The position numbers and the translations under genes were made by a program. A DNA stretch of 64,000 nucleotides, taken from contig NZ_FXXN01000022.1 of the NCBI RefSeq assembly GCF_900184795.1, positions 139,501 through 203,500 on the forward strand, read 5' to 3'. This DNA is from Magnetospirillum sp. 15-1 (GTDB lineage: Bacteria > Pseudomonadota > Alphaproteobacteria > Rhodospirillales > Magnetospirillaceae). Numbering within the stretch: position 1 is the first letter of the stretch; each line of letters begins with the position of its first letter. Shown piece by piece: positions 42,761 to 51,212 of the stretch. The notes beneath the pieces were generated by a model. That model was not told the origin of the DNA. It saw only the letters and a list, made by a program, of their open reading frames with translations, and searched no databases.

Positions 42761-43524
42761 ATGGCACGGCGGCGGTACGAGTTGACGGATCACGAATGGT
42801 CGATCATCGAGCCCTTGCTTCCGAACAAGCCTCGCGGCGTGCCTCGGGTTGATGACCGTCGGGTCCTGAACGGTATCCTGTGGCGGTTCCGCACGGGCTC
42901 GCCTTGGGCGGAAGTTCCCGAGCGCTACGGCCCATCGACCACCTGCTACAACCGGTTCGTCCGCTGGCGCAAGGCGGGCGTCTGGGACCGGCTTCTGGAG
43001 GAAATCTCCAAGGCTTACGATGGCGACATCATCATGATCGACTCGACCTGTGTCCGCGTTCACCAACACGGGGCCACGGGAAAAAAGGGGCTCTCGACGA
43101 TGGCAGCATGGGACGTTCCCGTGGGGGGCTCACCAGCAAAATCCACGCGCTCGTCGATGCGGAAGGCCGTCCCGTCACCCTGCGCCTGACCGCCGGGCAG
43201 GTCCACGACAGCGTCGAGGCCGAAGCCTTGCTCGATGGAGCCTTGGGCGACGGCTCAACCCTGCTGGCCGACAAGGGCTATGACAGCAACGCCATTCGGG
43301 CCTTGGCCGAGAAGAACAAGACCTGGGCCAACATCCCGGTCAGGTCCAACCGCAAGGGCACCTTCGCCTTTTCCGCCTGGGTCTATCGCCAGCGCAATCT
43401 GGTCGAACGCTTCTTCAACAAGATCAAACACTTCCGGGGGATCGCCACCCGCTATGACAAAGACCCACGGAATTTCCTCGCCGCCGTAAAGCTCGTCGCC
43501 CTGCGCATTTGGTGCGCCGCGTAA
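42761..43524 (+). CDS. IS5-family transposase made by programmed -1 frameshift
   Basis: The first frame runs from ATG 42761 (GAGGG site) with 'MARRRYELTDHEWSIIEPLL', reaching the first catalytic Asp in 'IIMIDSTCVRVH'. At 43081-43087 the slippery heptamer A-AAA-AAG stands exactly in phase. A -1 slip continues into the second frame as 'GALDDGSMGRSRGGLTSKIH', with the second Asp in 'LLADKGYDSN' and the Glu in 'RNLVERFFNKIKHFRG', ending at 43524. The combined product is about 254 residues, normal for the group. Unshifted translation stops at 43189. The frame break should be read as regulated expression, not decay. Confidence 0.9.
43081..43087 (+). promoter_or_regulatory. A AAA AAG ribosomal slippage site
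   Basis: Heptamer AAAAAAG positioned so that the incoming frame reads AAA AAG and the -1 frame continues as the C-terminal half of the transposase. This is the classical slippery type in bacterial IS elements. Confidence 0.85.
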
Positions 43525-43539
43525 TGAGTCTACGGCCTA

Positions 43540-44469
43540 GCCACGGTCTGGGAAAGCTTCGGCCAATCCCAGACCGTCGGTAAAATTTACAATTAATGGA
43601 GGATATTATGAGCATTTTTGAAATCGAAAACGAGATCACCAGCCTTGCCGATATTGCCTATTGGACTCTTACTCTGGCTCATGCAAAGACATCACGCGAA
43701 AAGTTTCCATCATACCAAAAAGCAGCGCGACCATCTCAAGAGAGATATCTATTGATATTAAGTACACCCTAAGAAGAACCTACGAACCAAAGTATATTGA
43801 AGAGAAAGGAGATCCAATTTATGTAAAAAGAACATACGCACTTAACGCTGGAAACTCATATTCCGCAACAGACTCGGTAACATTTAAATGCGTAGCAACG
43901 TCACTTAGATACAAAGTGTTCGGCGCATCAATCGCGTCAACACTAGATAGAAGAATAAACCCAAATGGGGACAGCACTACACTAACAAATATCGGATTTG
44001 ACCTTGATGTTACAGCAGTAAGATGACAGCGATGCCGCTAGGAATTCCAATTTTACTGGCACTCATTATAGCATCAAGCCCTGCTGAGTGCGGCTCCATA
44101 ACCCTAGAAGATGCTCCCATTGCAGCCCGCGATCGCGATGAGCCCAGGCATCACCCTCTTGGCTGTCGGCATCTACATCTTAGGCGATACATAGGTCGCG
44201 GGCAATGCGCGCCTAAGGGCGCGCGCGGCACCGCGTTTTGGATACGTCGTGGCGTTGACCAAGTGCAGCCAGGGTTAAGCGAGCCTCGGAAGGAGGCTGA
44301 GCTCACGGATAGGGAGGGGGTAACTGCCCTTTTCGGCGGCCAAAGTAGGAAGCGCGTAGGAAGCCCCCCCGTGTCGGGATGGGGATGTAGCGATGGCGGA
44401 GCTGGATGCCATGCGCCGCCTGTGGCTCGGGCGCTGCTCCGGAGGCGCGGTCGCCTACCGCGAAAGTTC
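43540..44469. other. AT-rich foreign island with no intact recognised gene
   Basis: Between the IS right end and the tRNA-Arg fragment. The first part (43580-44110) drops to clearly lower GC than the genome and carries a broken ORF (next entry) and a short signal-peptide-like frame (44023 onward, 'MTAMPLGIPILLALIIASSP') that soon turns unprotein-like. An overlapping frame at 44111 gives a hydrophobic 27-mer. The second part (about 44190-44469) is GC-rich, has no convincing ORF, and contains inverted repeats such as GCGCGCC-TAAG-GGCGCGC and AGCCTC-GGAAG-GAGGCT. I see no integrase. It looks like the residue of an integrated element. Confidence 0.6.
43608..44026 (+). pseudogene. Unrecognised ORF with an apparent frameshift
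   Basis: A GGAGGATATT site leads into ATG 43608, 'MSIFEIENEITSLADIAY', whose frame stops after 54 codons. From about 43661 a second frame ('DITRKVSIIPKSSATISREI' and on to 'FDLDVTAVR') stays open to 44026 and has the better protein character. Joining the two near 43660 would give about 140 residues, rich in beta-prone Thr/Ser/Tyr/Ile and quite unlike the surrounding codon use. I do not recognise the family. The alternative is one true gene starting at the TTG at 43661 without a ribosome-binding site. Confidence 0.45.
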
Positions 44470-44508
<39 letters not shown>

Positions 44509-44772
44509 GCGGGCCGCGAGCGGTCGGGCGGGTTATATCATCCCGACGGGGCGGCGCGAAAGGGTGATCATCGGTCCGGTGGCAATGGGGCCGGGGGGCT
44601 CGATTCCGGTCGGGTTGCGAGGATTGCAACCCGACTCCTCCCATGGCCGGCTTGACGCTGACGCGGGGGCTTTCTACAGTGATCGTTCCCGTGGGATGAC
44701 CATCCCGCGCGGTGACGGGCGGGCGGACGCGTTTCCCCTGTCCGCCGTTCGAATTCGACAAGGAACCTGCCT

Positions 44773-45087
44773 ATGAAGATTGTGACCGATTCCTCGTTCG
44801 AGGCCGACGTGCTCAAGGCCCCCGGCCCGGTTCTGGTGGATTTCTGGGCCGAATGGTGCGGCCCCTGCCGCCAGATCGCCCCGGCGCTCGAGGAACTCTC
44901 CAAGGACAGGGCCGACAAGATCACCGTCGCCAAGATCAACATCGACGAGAATCCCGGCACCCCCGGCAAGTATGGTGTGCGCGGCATTCCCACCCTGATG
45001 ATCTTCAAGAACGGCCAGGTCGCCGCCACCAAGATCGGCGCGCTGCCCAAGAGCAAGCTTCTGGAATGGGTGGATTCCAGCCTGTAA
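44773..45087 (+). CDS. trxA: Thioredoxin
   Basis: 104-residue single thioredoxin domain. The active site is WCGPC (28-32) in '[16 protein letters not shown]'; the cis-proline strand '[13 protein letters not shown]' and length are canonical. It is a cytoplasmic disulfide reductase feeding ribonucleotide reductase, peroxiredoxins and probably the GPX-type peroxidase. It has a well-spaced ribosome-binding site (AAGGAAC) and is followed by a terminator. Confidence 0.96.
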   Translation: MKIVTDSSFEADVLKAPGPVLVDFWAEWCGPCRQIAPALEELSKDRADKITVAKINIDENPGTPGKYGVRGIPTLMIFKNGQVAATKIGALPKSKLLEWVDSSL

Positions 45088-45116
45088 GGGCCGGACCTTC
45101 ATTCAAATCCCGATCT

Positions 45117-45152
45117 CGAGCCCCGCTTCGGCGGGGCTCGATGCGCTTTTCA
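45117..45152 (+). terminator. Rho-independent terminator after trxA
   Basis: Perfect 10-bp stem CGAGCCCCGC-TTCG-GCGGGGCTCG (45117-45140) with a stable UUCG tetraloop, followed by ATGCGCTTTT. It sits 29 bp after the thioredoxin stop and before the next ATG. Confidence 0.85.
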
Positions 45153-45170
45153 TGTCCGTGCAGGGTCGCC

Positions 45171-45401
45171 ATGGCCGTTTTCGATGAGCAGAGCCGCCAG
45201 CGGCTGTTCGACTATCTCCAGCAATCCTTCGACGACGACAATGCCGCCGACCTGGAGACCTTTGCCCGGAATTTCCTGCACAACGGCGCGCTGTGGGACC
45301 GGCTGGCCGATCTTTTTCCCACGGCATCCGCCTCGGCCATGCGCACCGCCATGACCGAGGCCTTCGCCGAGTGGCAGAAGGGCCGCCAGCCCCTGCACTG
45401 A
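45171..45401 (+). CDS. Hypothetical protein, 76 aa
   Basis: 76-residue acidic helical protein ('MAVFDEQSRQRLFDYLQQSF...'). ATG preceded by CAGGGTCG. Codon use is normal for the genome, and the frame closes just before the convergent dodecin gene. I do not recognise a family and see no membrane segment or metal motif. Confidence 0.6.
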   Translation: MAVFDEQSRQRLFDYLQQSFDDDNAADLETFARNFLHNGALWDRLADLFPTASASAMRTAMTEAFAEWQKGRQPLH

Positions 45402-45407
45402 CCGGGA

Positions 45408-45617
45408 TCAGTCGTCCAGGGTGAAGCCCACCTTGAGGACGACCTGCCAGTGGGCCACTTGCCCCTTGTCGATATGGCCGCGGGTCTCGGTGACCTCGAA
45501 CCAGCGCAGATTGTGGATGGTCTGGGAGGCCTTGGCGACCGCGTTGCGGATGGCGTCCTCGTAGCTCTTGTCGGAAGAACCGGCCAGTTCGACGATTTTG
45601 TAGACATGCTCTCCCAT
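45408..45617 (-). CDS. Dodecin family flavin-binding protein
   Basis: 69-residue dodecin: '[19 protein letters not shown]' then '[20 protein letters not shown]' and the final 'LKVGFTLDD', matching the one-helix three-strand fold that assembles into 12-mers. The conserved Trp of 'LRWFEV' stacks on the flavin in known dodecins. It stores or sequesters riboflavin/FMN (or CoA in some). ATG at 45617 is used; 'MWVIA' upstream is not conserved. Convergent with the 76-aa gene. Confidence 0.93.
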   Translation of the reverse strand: MGEHVYKIVELAGSSDKSYEDAIRNAVAKASQTIHNLRWFEVTETRGHIDKGQVAHWQVVLKVGFTLDD

Positions 45618-45784
45618 GGCGATCACCCACATTCCTGTTGCGGTTATTTCCTGAATATGGGGAACCGGAACGGCGGGCGCCAGTCCGTTTACATAAATCG
45701 GTATTTCAATGCCGAATTATGCGATTGACGGCGGGAAGGCCCCCCGATACGCTCTTTGGGAACCTTCCCTGACGAGAGGCGACG

Positions 45785-46285
45785 ATGGGCTACACCCTGG
45801 CAGAATTCCTGGCACACGCCATTGCTTTGGAGAACGAGGCCGCCGAGCGGTACGCGGAGCTGGCCGATATGATGGAGGCCCATAACAACCTCGACACCGC
45901 TTCCGTCTTCCGCGACATGGCGCGCTTTTCTTCGCTGCACGGCGACGAGATCAAGCAGCGTTCCCGCGCCCTGGAACTGCCCAAGCTGATGAGCTGGCAG
46001 TACCGCTGGAAGACCCCGCCGGAGGTGGGCGACGAGAACGACATCCATTACCTGATGACGCCCTACCATGCGCTGCGCTATGCCCGCGACAACGAGATTC
46101 GCGGCATGGAGTACTACAAGGACGCCGCCGCCAATTCCTCGGACCCCGAGGTGCGGCGCCTGGGCACCGATTTCGCGGCGGAGGAAGCCGAGCACGTGGT
46201 GGCGCTGGACAAGTGGATCGAGAAGACTCCCCGCCCCTCCATCACCTGGAGCGAGGATGCCGACCCCGCCCAGTCGTTGGACTGA
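45785..46285 (+). CDS. Ferritin-like (rubrerythrin-related) protein
   Basis: 166-residue four-helix ferritin-like protein. Helix A has 'ALENEAAERY' (Glu18 as likely ligand), helix C 'ARDNEIRGMEYY' and helix D 'FAAEEAEHVVALDKW' with an ExxH. In helix B the expected ExxH reads S-S-L-H (Ser49, His52), so one bridging Glu seems missing. A C-terminal rubredoxin domain is absent. Family members act in peroxide detoxification or iron oxidation; with the altered ligand set the chemistry is uncertain. ATG follows GAGAGGCGACG. A strong terminator follows. Confidence 0.82.
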   Translation: MGYTLAEFLAHAIALENEAAERYAELADMMEAHNNLDTASVFRDMARFSSLHGDEIKQRSRALELPKLMSWQYRWKTPPEVGDENDIHYLMTPYHALRYARDNEIRGMEYYKDAAANSSDPEVRRLGTDFAAEEAEHVVALDKWIEKTPRPSITWSEDADPAQSLD

Positions 46286-46312
46286 GATTCGGCCGGCAAA
46301 CGGACGCAAGGG

Positions 46313-46343
46313 GAAAGGGGGCTTCGGCCCCCTTTCTTTTTTT
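46313..46343 (+). terminator. Strong Rho-independent terminator
   Basis: 10-bp stem GAAAGGGGGC-TTCG-GCCCCCTTTC (46313-46336) followed by seven T (46337-46343). It lies 28 bp after the ferritin-like gene and directly abuts the stop of the convergent holin gene. Confidence 0.9.
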
Positions 46344-46860
46344 AGGAATGCAGGGTCTTGTCGTGGCTGCGCTTGACCACGGCGACGCCCAGCACGCCCA
46401 GGGCGATGCCCCAGATGGGCGAGGTGTTGACCAGGGCGGCGATGATGTTGGGCGCCTGGGCGGGCTCGGCGATCACCGCCCAGGACACCGCCAGCATGGT
46501 GGCGGTCCAGGTCAGCGCCACCGCATAGCCGAAAGTGGGCCGCCAGCGGCGGACATAGCGGTCGTCCGAGGCGGATTCGGCCCGCATGGTGGCGTTGATC
46601 TCGGCCAACTGGCGGGTTTCCTCCCGCGACAGCTCGACCTCGTGGGCCAGCCAGGCCTGCTGCAGTTGCAGGGCCAGGGCGGGATCGGCCTTGATGGCGG
46701 CCAGGGCATCCTCGCCGCCGGCCTTGCCGGTGACGGTACGGGCTACGCCGACCACCTGATCGGCGACCTTGGCCGCCTTCTCGGCGTCGTCGCCGCCGAT
46801 CCAGCGGATCAGGCCGGGCACGAACTGGGCGAGGCCCAGGGCGATGGTGATGGGGTCCAT
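46342..46860 (-). CDS. Phage-type holin (3-TM, gene-transfer-release family)
   Basis: 172 residues. N-terminal 'MDPITIALGLAQFVPGLIRW' is followed by a helical charged middle ('QQAWLAHEVELSREETRQLA') and a 'RRWRPTFGYAVALTW' segment leading into two or three transmembrane helices at the C-terminus. This layout matches the 3TM holin family found in alphaproteobacterial prophages and gene-transfer-agent-like loci. It would permeabilise the inner membrane for lysis. It lies with a small membrane protein and a terminase fragment, without other phage genes, so it is probably a remnant. Confidence 0.82.
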   Translation of the reverse strand: MDPITIALGLAQFVPGLIRWIGGDDAEKAAKVADQVVGVARTVTGKAGGEDALAAIKADPALALQLQQAWLAHEVELSREETRQLAEINATMRAESASDDRYVRRWRPTFGYAVALTWTATMLAVSWAVIAEPAQAPNIIAALVNTSPIWGIALGVLGVAVVKRSHDKTLHS

Positions 46861-46874
46861 GAAAAGCCTCCTCG

Positions 46875-47174
46875 CTAGCGTGCGGTTGACTGGGCGCCGT
46901 CCAGCTTGCCCTCGATGCGGACCAGATGTTCGGTGAGCCGCTGTTCCACGTCCTTGAGATAGCCGGTGGTGGCATAGCTCTTGGCTACCTCCAGCTTATA
47001 GGCGGCCAGGGCTTCGCGGGCCTGGCCCATGCCGACGTCGAGGCGATGCTCCAACTCGTCGATGCGGTGGTCGGCCTCGTGACGGACCCGCCAGACCATC
47101 ATCGCCATGGCGCCCAGTACGGGCAGCTCGACGGCGGTGACCCACCAGCGGGGGTCGAAAGCGATGGAATCCAT
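46875..47174 (-). CDS. Small phage-type membrane protein with coiled coil
   Basis: 99 residues: one N-terminal transmembrane helix ('VELPVLGAMAMMVWRV') followed by a heptad-rich helix ('DHRIDELEHRLDVGMGQARE') and 'YLKDVEQRLTEHLVRIEGKL'. Similar short proteins occur beside holins in tailed phages. The function is not known to me; a lysis or spanin-like role is only a guess. It is 14 bp upstream of the holin gene, same transcript. Confidence 0.65.
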   Translation of the reverse strand: MDSIAFDPRWWVTAVELPVLGAMAMMVWRVRHEADHRIDELEHRLDVGMGQAREALAAYKLEVAKSYATTGYLKDVEQRLTEHLVRIEGKLDGAQSTAR

Positions 47175-47191
47175 GAAATGTCTCCTGTGGG

Positions 47192-47536
47192 TCAGAACTC
47201 GAAATCATTGGGAGCCACCACCGACCGGCCGCCGGGACGCCAGTCGGGGCGGCCGCCCGCGGTCAGTCCGGGACGCGCCAGACGCACCGGCTGGGACAGC
47301 AGGCAGCCGGCAACGGCGTCGAGACCGTCGTCGCGGCCCTTGGCGCCCGGTTGCCACTCGCGCATTTCGGCGATGAAGGGGGTATGCGAGGTTGGGTTGG
47401 TGTCGCCACCGCCCCGCCGGTTCTGCCCGGCCGCGCGCGCCAGCGGCCGGGCGCCATCGGGGCGACGCCGGAAAACAGTCGGGCCGGGCCACTGGCCCGG
47501 TTGTCCGAGGATGAAATGAAAGGATCGGGTCGACAC
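47192..47536 (-). pseudogene. Terminase large-subunit C-terminal fragment
   Basis: The last about 65 codons (47192-47398) read 'HTPFIAEMREWQPGAKGRDD' then 'GLDAVAGCLL', which is the typical end of phage terminase large subunits (metal-binding Asp-Asp-x-x-Asp-Ala in the nuclease domain). Upstream codons in the same frame are basic, Pro/Gly-rich and not protein-like, so the ATPase and most of the nuclease are missing. With the two genes downstream it marks a degraded prophage. Confidence 0.55.
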
Positions 47537-47704
47537 CCCTGCGTCAGGCGCAGCTCGGGTGTTGATAGGAATTTATATACGGGATGATGGGAATGTTGTC
47601 AAAGGCTTTTTTCGCGCCGACAGAAATCGTTTCCAGTCGCGGCTGGACCTGGTGAGTGGAATGCGTGAAAATACCTACAGACGAAATATCAGTGCGAGGC
47701 CGTC

Positions 47705-48142
47705 ATGCTGATCTGGCGCGATGCGATGGCCGTCGGTCACCCCGAGATCGATCATGCCCGCAAACATGTGATCGGGCGCATCAACGACTTCGAGCGGGCG
47801 CTGAGCACCCATGGGCCGCATACCGCCCTGGGCCTGTTCCTTACCGGCCTTTACGAGGAAACCAGCACCGCCTTCGGCCGCGAGGAGAAGATCCAGCGCG
47901 AGTGCTCCTTCCCCTTCACCGAGATGCACCACCGCGAGCATGCGGCCCTGCTGGAAAAGGTGGAGTTGCTGAAGGAGCAGTACGACGAGATGGACGCCCG
48001 GGGCAATTGCACCCCGTTGCTGCGCGAACTGGCGGAACTGGCCAAGGAATGGATCACCGTCCATATCGTTCAGAGCGACCTGAAAATCCGCCCCTACTGG
48101 CTGAATCATAACGGCATCTATCTCAGGGGGCAGCACGGCTGA
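47705..48142 (+). CDS. Hemerythrin-like protein lacking the Fe2 histidines
   Basis: 145-residue single hemerythrin domain, opening 'MLIWRDAMAVGHPEIDHARK', closely similar to the N-terminus of the longer hemerythrin at 8336. Aligned by the D-x-x-H and HFxxEE motifs, the first ligand His is Arg ('IDHARK') and the second is Ala ('STAFGREE'). Glu in EE, the two His of 'EMHHREH', and His/Asp of 'HIVQSD' remain. In classical hemerythrin the two lost positions are exactly the terminal ligands of Fe2, while the Fe1 triad and both carboxylate bridges stay. It may bind one metal or none. Confidence 0.9.
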   Translation: MLIWRDAMAVGHPEIDHARKHVIGRINDFERALSTHGPHTALGLFLTGLYEETSTAFGREEKIQRECSFPFTEMHHREHAALLEKVELLKEQYDEMDARGNCTPLLRELAELAKEWITVHIVQSDLKIRPYWLNHNGIYLRGQHG

Positions 48143-48283
48143 TCCTCCCCTTGCGTCGGTCAGGCTGTCGCCGTCCCGACCCGCGAGGCCGGATGGATCG
48201 ATGATGGCCGGGATGTCCTGGCCTTGCCGGGCGAGCGTTCCGCCGCCGCGCTGCGCAAGGCCTGAGACGGAGTCGCAAAAGCA

Positions 48284-48313
48284 GAAGGCCCGGTCATCTC
48301 TGACCGGGCCTTC
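48284..48313 (-). terminator. Terminator of tRNA-Ala
   Basis: Perfect 13-bp stem GAAGGCCCGGTCA-TCTC-TGACCGGGCCTTC. On the minus strand it follows the tRNA by about 8 bp and is followed by TGCTTTTGC. On the plus strand GCTATTTT follows, so it may work in both directions. Confidence 0.75.
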
Positions 48314-48320
48314 GCTATTT

Positions 48321-48396
<76 letters not shown>

Positions 48397-48513
48397 GAAA
48401 CTTGTTACCTGCGGGCTTGGGGCCCCGCCGGTGGAGGCGGAACATATGGTTTCCCGGATGGCCTTGCAAGCGAAAAATTCACCGCCCGCCAATCGGGAAA
48501 CCATCAGGCCGAA

Positions 48514-48894
48514 TCAGACCTCGTCCTCGCTCACCTCGTCCATGTGTTCCATGACCTCGGCCATGTCGTCGTCGTCCTCGCCCAGATCGGATGCATCCTC
48601 GATCAGGCCGCTTTCGTCGTCGTCGGCGCCTTCGTCCTCGCCCTCGATGACCTCGTCCTCGTCGTCGACCACCGGAAGATCATCCGTGTCGATATCCACC
48701 ACGACGGGTACCACCGCCGCCACGGGAGCGGCCTTCTCGGCGGCTGCCGCACTGCTGCGACGCACCTTGAAGGGCATCTCCGGCTCGACCGTCGACCCGC
48801 ACTTGGGGCAGACGATAGGAGTGCGCGTCAGGTCATAGAAACGGCATCCGCAGCTTTGGCAGGTGCGCTTCTGTCCCCATTCCGGCTTTGCCAC
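48514..48894 (-). CDS. FYDLN-acid (TIGR02300-type) protein
   Basis: 126-residue protein with an N-terminal zinc-ribbon-like part carrying two CxxC-type pairs ('[20 protein letters not shown]' then 'CGS') and a long, very acidic C-terminal tail of Asp/Glu runs. The FYDL motif after the first cysteines defines the family; here it is followed by T rather than N. It is found almost only in alphaproteobacteria, next to aroA as here. Function unknown; the zinc ribbon and acidic tail suggest a nucleic-acid or RNA-polymerase-related role (inference only). Confidence 0.9.
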   Translation of the reverse strand: MAKPEWGQKRTCQSCGCRFYDLTRTPIVCPKCGSTVEPEMPFKVRRSSAAAAEKAAPVAAVVPVVVDIDTDDLPVVDDEDEVIEGEDEGADDDESGLIEDASDLGEDDDDMAEVMEHMDEVSEDEV

Positions 48895-49080
48895 CTTCGT
48901 CCTCCTTCAACGTGTCACTCGAACCCGGTAAAGGGGCCATTTGCCATGTTCCCCACCCTGTGTCAAAACGAAAAAGCGTGGGCGGTGCAGCATGGCACGC
49001 AGGTCTATGACGCCGATGCCGCCTGTGCTAGAGCTTCGCCCGGCAGCTTTTCCCCTTGCCGATGGTTATCAGGAGTGATC

Positions 49081-50412
49081 ATGGCCAAGCCGCTTTCATC
49101 CCGTCGGGCCGCTCCGTTGGCCGGTTCCGCCCGCGTTCCCGGCGACAAGTCCATCTCGCACCGCGCCCTGATGCTGGGCGCCCTGGCGGTGGGCGAAAGC
49201 GTGGTGACCGGCCTGTTGGAAGGCGACGATGTTTTGCGCACCGCCGCCTGCATGCGCGCCCTGGGCGCCGAGGTCGAGCGGCAGGCCGACGGCTCGTGGC
49301 GGCTGTTCGGGCGTGGGGTCGGCGGGCTGATGGAACCGGCCGACATTCTCGACATGGGCAATTCCGGCACCGGAGCCCGGCTGCTGATGGGTCTGGTGGC
49401 CACTCATCCCTTCACCTGCTTTTTCACCGGCGACGGTTCTCTGCGTTCGCGGCCCATGCGCCGGGTGACCGAGCCGCTGAGCCTGATGGGCGCCCGCTTC
49501 GTCACCCGCGACGGCGGCCGTCTGCCCCTGGCGGTGACCGGCACGGCGCAGCCCACCCCCATCACCTACGAATTGCCGGTGGCCTCGGCCCAGGTGAAGT
49601 CGGCCATCATGCTGGCCGGGCTCAACACCGCCGGCGAGACCACGGTGATCGAGCGCGAGGCCACCCGTGATCACACCGAACTGATGCTCAGGAATTTCGG
49701 CGCTACCGTGCGGGTCGAGGACGCCGAGGGCGGCGGCCGCGCCATCACCGTGGTGGGCTTTCCCGAACTGACCGGCCGCCCGGTAATGGTCCCCGCCGAT
49801 CCGTCGTCGGCCGCCTTCCCGGTGGTGGCGGCCCTGCTGGTGGAGGGCTCGGAAATCCGCCTGCCCGGCGTCGGAACCAATCCGCTGCGGACCGGCCTCT
49901 ACCAGACCCTGCTGGAAATGGGTGCCGACATCCGCTTCGACCACCCCCGCGATCAGGCGGGCGAGCCGGTGGCCGATCTGGTGGTCCGCTCGTCGCGCCT
50001 CAAGGGCGTCGACGTTCCGCCTGAGCGGGCGCCCAGCATGATCGACGAATATCCCATCCTGGCCGTCGCCGCCGCCTTCGCCGAGGGCACCACCCGCATG
50101 CGCGGCCTGGGCGAGCTGCGGGTCAAGGAAAGCGACCGGCTGGCCGCCATGGCCCGCGGCCTTGCCGCCTGTGGCGTGGCGGTGGAGGAGGAGAAGGATG
50201 CCCTCATCGTCCACGGCACCGGCCGCATCCCCGACGGCGACGCCACCGTCACCACCCATTTCGATCACCGCATCGCCATGTCGTTCCTGGTGATGGGCAT
50301 GGCCTCGGCGCGGCCCGTCGCGGTGGACGACGCCGAAGCCATCGACACCAGCTTCCCCGCCTTCGTCGACCTGATGAACGGGCTGGGGGCGAAGATCGGG
50401 ACGGTGGAGTAG
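49081..50412 (+). CDS. aroA: 3-phosphoshikimate 1-carboxyvinyltransferase (EPSP synthase)
   Basis: 443-residue enzyme joining shikimate-3-phosphate and PEP in the shikimate pathway. Landmarks are '[18 protein letters not shown]' at residues 20-37, '[13 protein letters not shown]', '[16 protein letters not shown]', and the C-terminal '[12 protein letters not shown]' and '[13 protein letters not shown]'. The ATG of '[15 protein letters not shown]' follows a TCAGGAGTG ribosome-binding site. It is the first gene of an aroA-cmk-rpsA series; cmk starts 142 bp downstream. Confidence 0.97.
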   Translation: MAKPLSSRRAAPLAGSARVPGDKSISHRALMLGALAVGESVVTGLLEGDDVLRTAACMRALGAEVERQADGSWRLFGRGVGGLMEPADILDMGNSGTGARLLMGLVATHPFTCFFTGDGSLRSRPMRRVTEPLSLMGARFVTRDGGRLPLAVTGTAQPTPITYELPVASAQVKSAIMLAGLNTAGETTVIEREATRDHTELMLRNFGATVRVEDAEGGGRAITVVGFPELTGRPVMVPADPSSAAFPVVAALLVEGSEIRLPGVGTNPLRTGLYQTLLEMGADIRFDHPRDQAGEPVADLVVRSSRLKGVDVPPERAPSMIDEYPILAVAAAFAEGTTRMRGLGELRVKESDRLAAMARGLAACGVAVEEEKDALIVHGTGRIPDGDATVTTHFDHRIAMSFLVMGMASARPVAVDDAEAIDTSFPAFVDLMNGLGAKIGTVE

Positions 50413-50554
50413 GAAAACGGCCGCCGCGGAGCGAGCGTGCGAGCGACTGGGCCGTTGAGGCCCGCAACGCGGGTTCGGAGTGCAGCGGAGAACGCATCGC
50501 GGAGCGTGAGCCAAGTGAGCAGAGCGAACGCCCGGCGCCTGAGGGACTTGTAAA
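50413..50554. other. GC-rich spacer with repeated GCGGAGCG/GAGCG units
   Basis: 142-bp gap between aroA and cmk. It contains several related units (GCGGAGCGAGCG, GCGGAGAACGC, GCGGAGCGTGAGC) and a perfect small hairpin CCCGC-AAC-GCGGG near 50461-50473. No ORF is convincing. It may be a dispersed repeat or an mRNA-structure element between the two genes. Confidence 0.45.
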
Positions 50555-51193
50555 ATGACAACCACCATCATCGCCATCGACGGGCCGGCGGCGGCCGGCA
50601 AGGGGACCCTGGCGCGGCGCCTGGCCGCCCAGTTGGGCTTCGACTATCTCGACACCGGCCTGATCTATCGCGCCGTCGGCATGAAACTGGCCCGCGCCGG
50701 GCTTGATCCCGCCGACGTGGCTTTGGCCGAGCGGGCGGCCCGCGATCTCTCTCCCGCCGACCTTGCCGCCGATGATTTGCGCATCGACGAGGCCGCCCAG
50801 GCCGCCTCGAAGGTTGCCTCCATTCCCGGCGTGCGCGCCGCTTTGCTGGAGTTCCAGCGCCGCTTCGCCGCCCAGCCGCCGGGCGGCAAGGGGGCCGTGC
50901 TCGACGGCCGCGATATCGGCACGGTGGTCTGCCCCGAGGCCGAGGTGAAGCTGTTCGTCACGGCCAGCGTGGAAAAAAGGGCCGAGCGGCGGCTGAAAGA
51001 GTTGCAGGAAAAGGGCCTGGGGGCTATATACGGCACCGTCCTGGCCGACATGCGGGAACGTGACGAGCGCGATACCAACCGCGCTGTCGCCCCGCTGGTT
51101 CCGGCCCAGGATGCCACCGTGCTGGACACGTCCGACCTCGACGCCGATCAGGCTTTTGCCGCCGCGCTGGGGATCGTCGGTTCCAAACGGTAG
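50555..51193 (+). CDS. cmk: Cytidylate kinase
   Basis: 212-residue CMP/dCMP kinase. The P-loop is 'GPAAAGKGTLARRLA' at residues 9-23; 'DYLDTGLIYRAVG' and 'DGRDIGTVVCPEAEVKLFV' are the CMP-binding and core motifs, and 'KRAERRLKEL' and 'RDERDTNRAVAPL' form the lid. It phosphorylates CMP for nucleic-acid and lipid precursor supply. The position between aroA and rpsA is widely conserved. A terminator follows. Confidence 0.97.
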   Translation: MTTTIIAIDGPAAAGKGTLARRLAAQLGFDYLDTGLIYRAVGMKLARAGLDPADVALAERAARDLSPADLAADDLRIDEAAQAASKVASIPGVRAALLEFQRRFAAQPPGGKGAVLDGRDIGTVVCPEAEVKLFVTASVEKRAERRLKELQEKGLGAIYGTVLADMRERDERDTNRAVAPLVPAQDATVLDTSDLDADQAFAAALGIVGSKR

Positions 51194-51212
51194 CATTCAG
51201 AACCTGTTGACG

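Larger units (their letters stand above)
42684..43537 (+). mobile_element. IS5-family (IS427-like) insertion sequence
   Basis: About 854 bp bounded by inverted repeats: left GGCCGTAAACTCATAA (from 42684), right TAATGAGTCTACGGCC (ending 43537), two mismatches. Flanking TA on both sides (42682-42683, 43538-43539) fits the 2-bp target duplication of the IS427 group. It holds one transposase split in two frames by a -1 shift site. Ends and catalytic residues look intact, so the copy may be active. Confidence 0.9.

Noticed and set aside
42725-43524. IS transposase as a pseudogene
   Set aside because: The frame break coincides with an in-phase slippery heptamer and both halves keep the DDE residues, so programmed frameshifting explains it.
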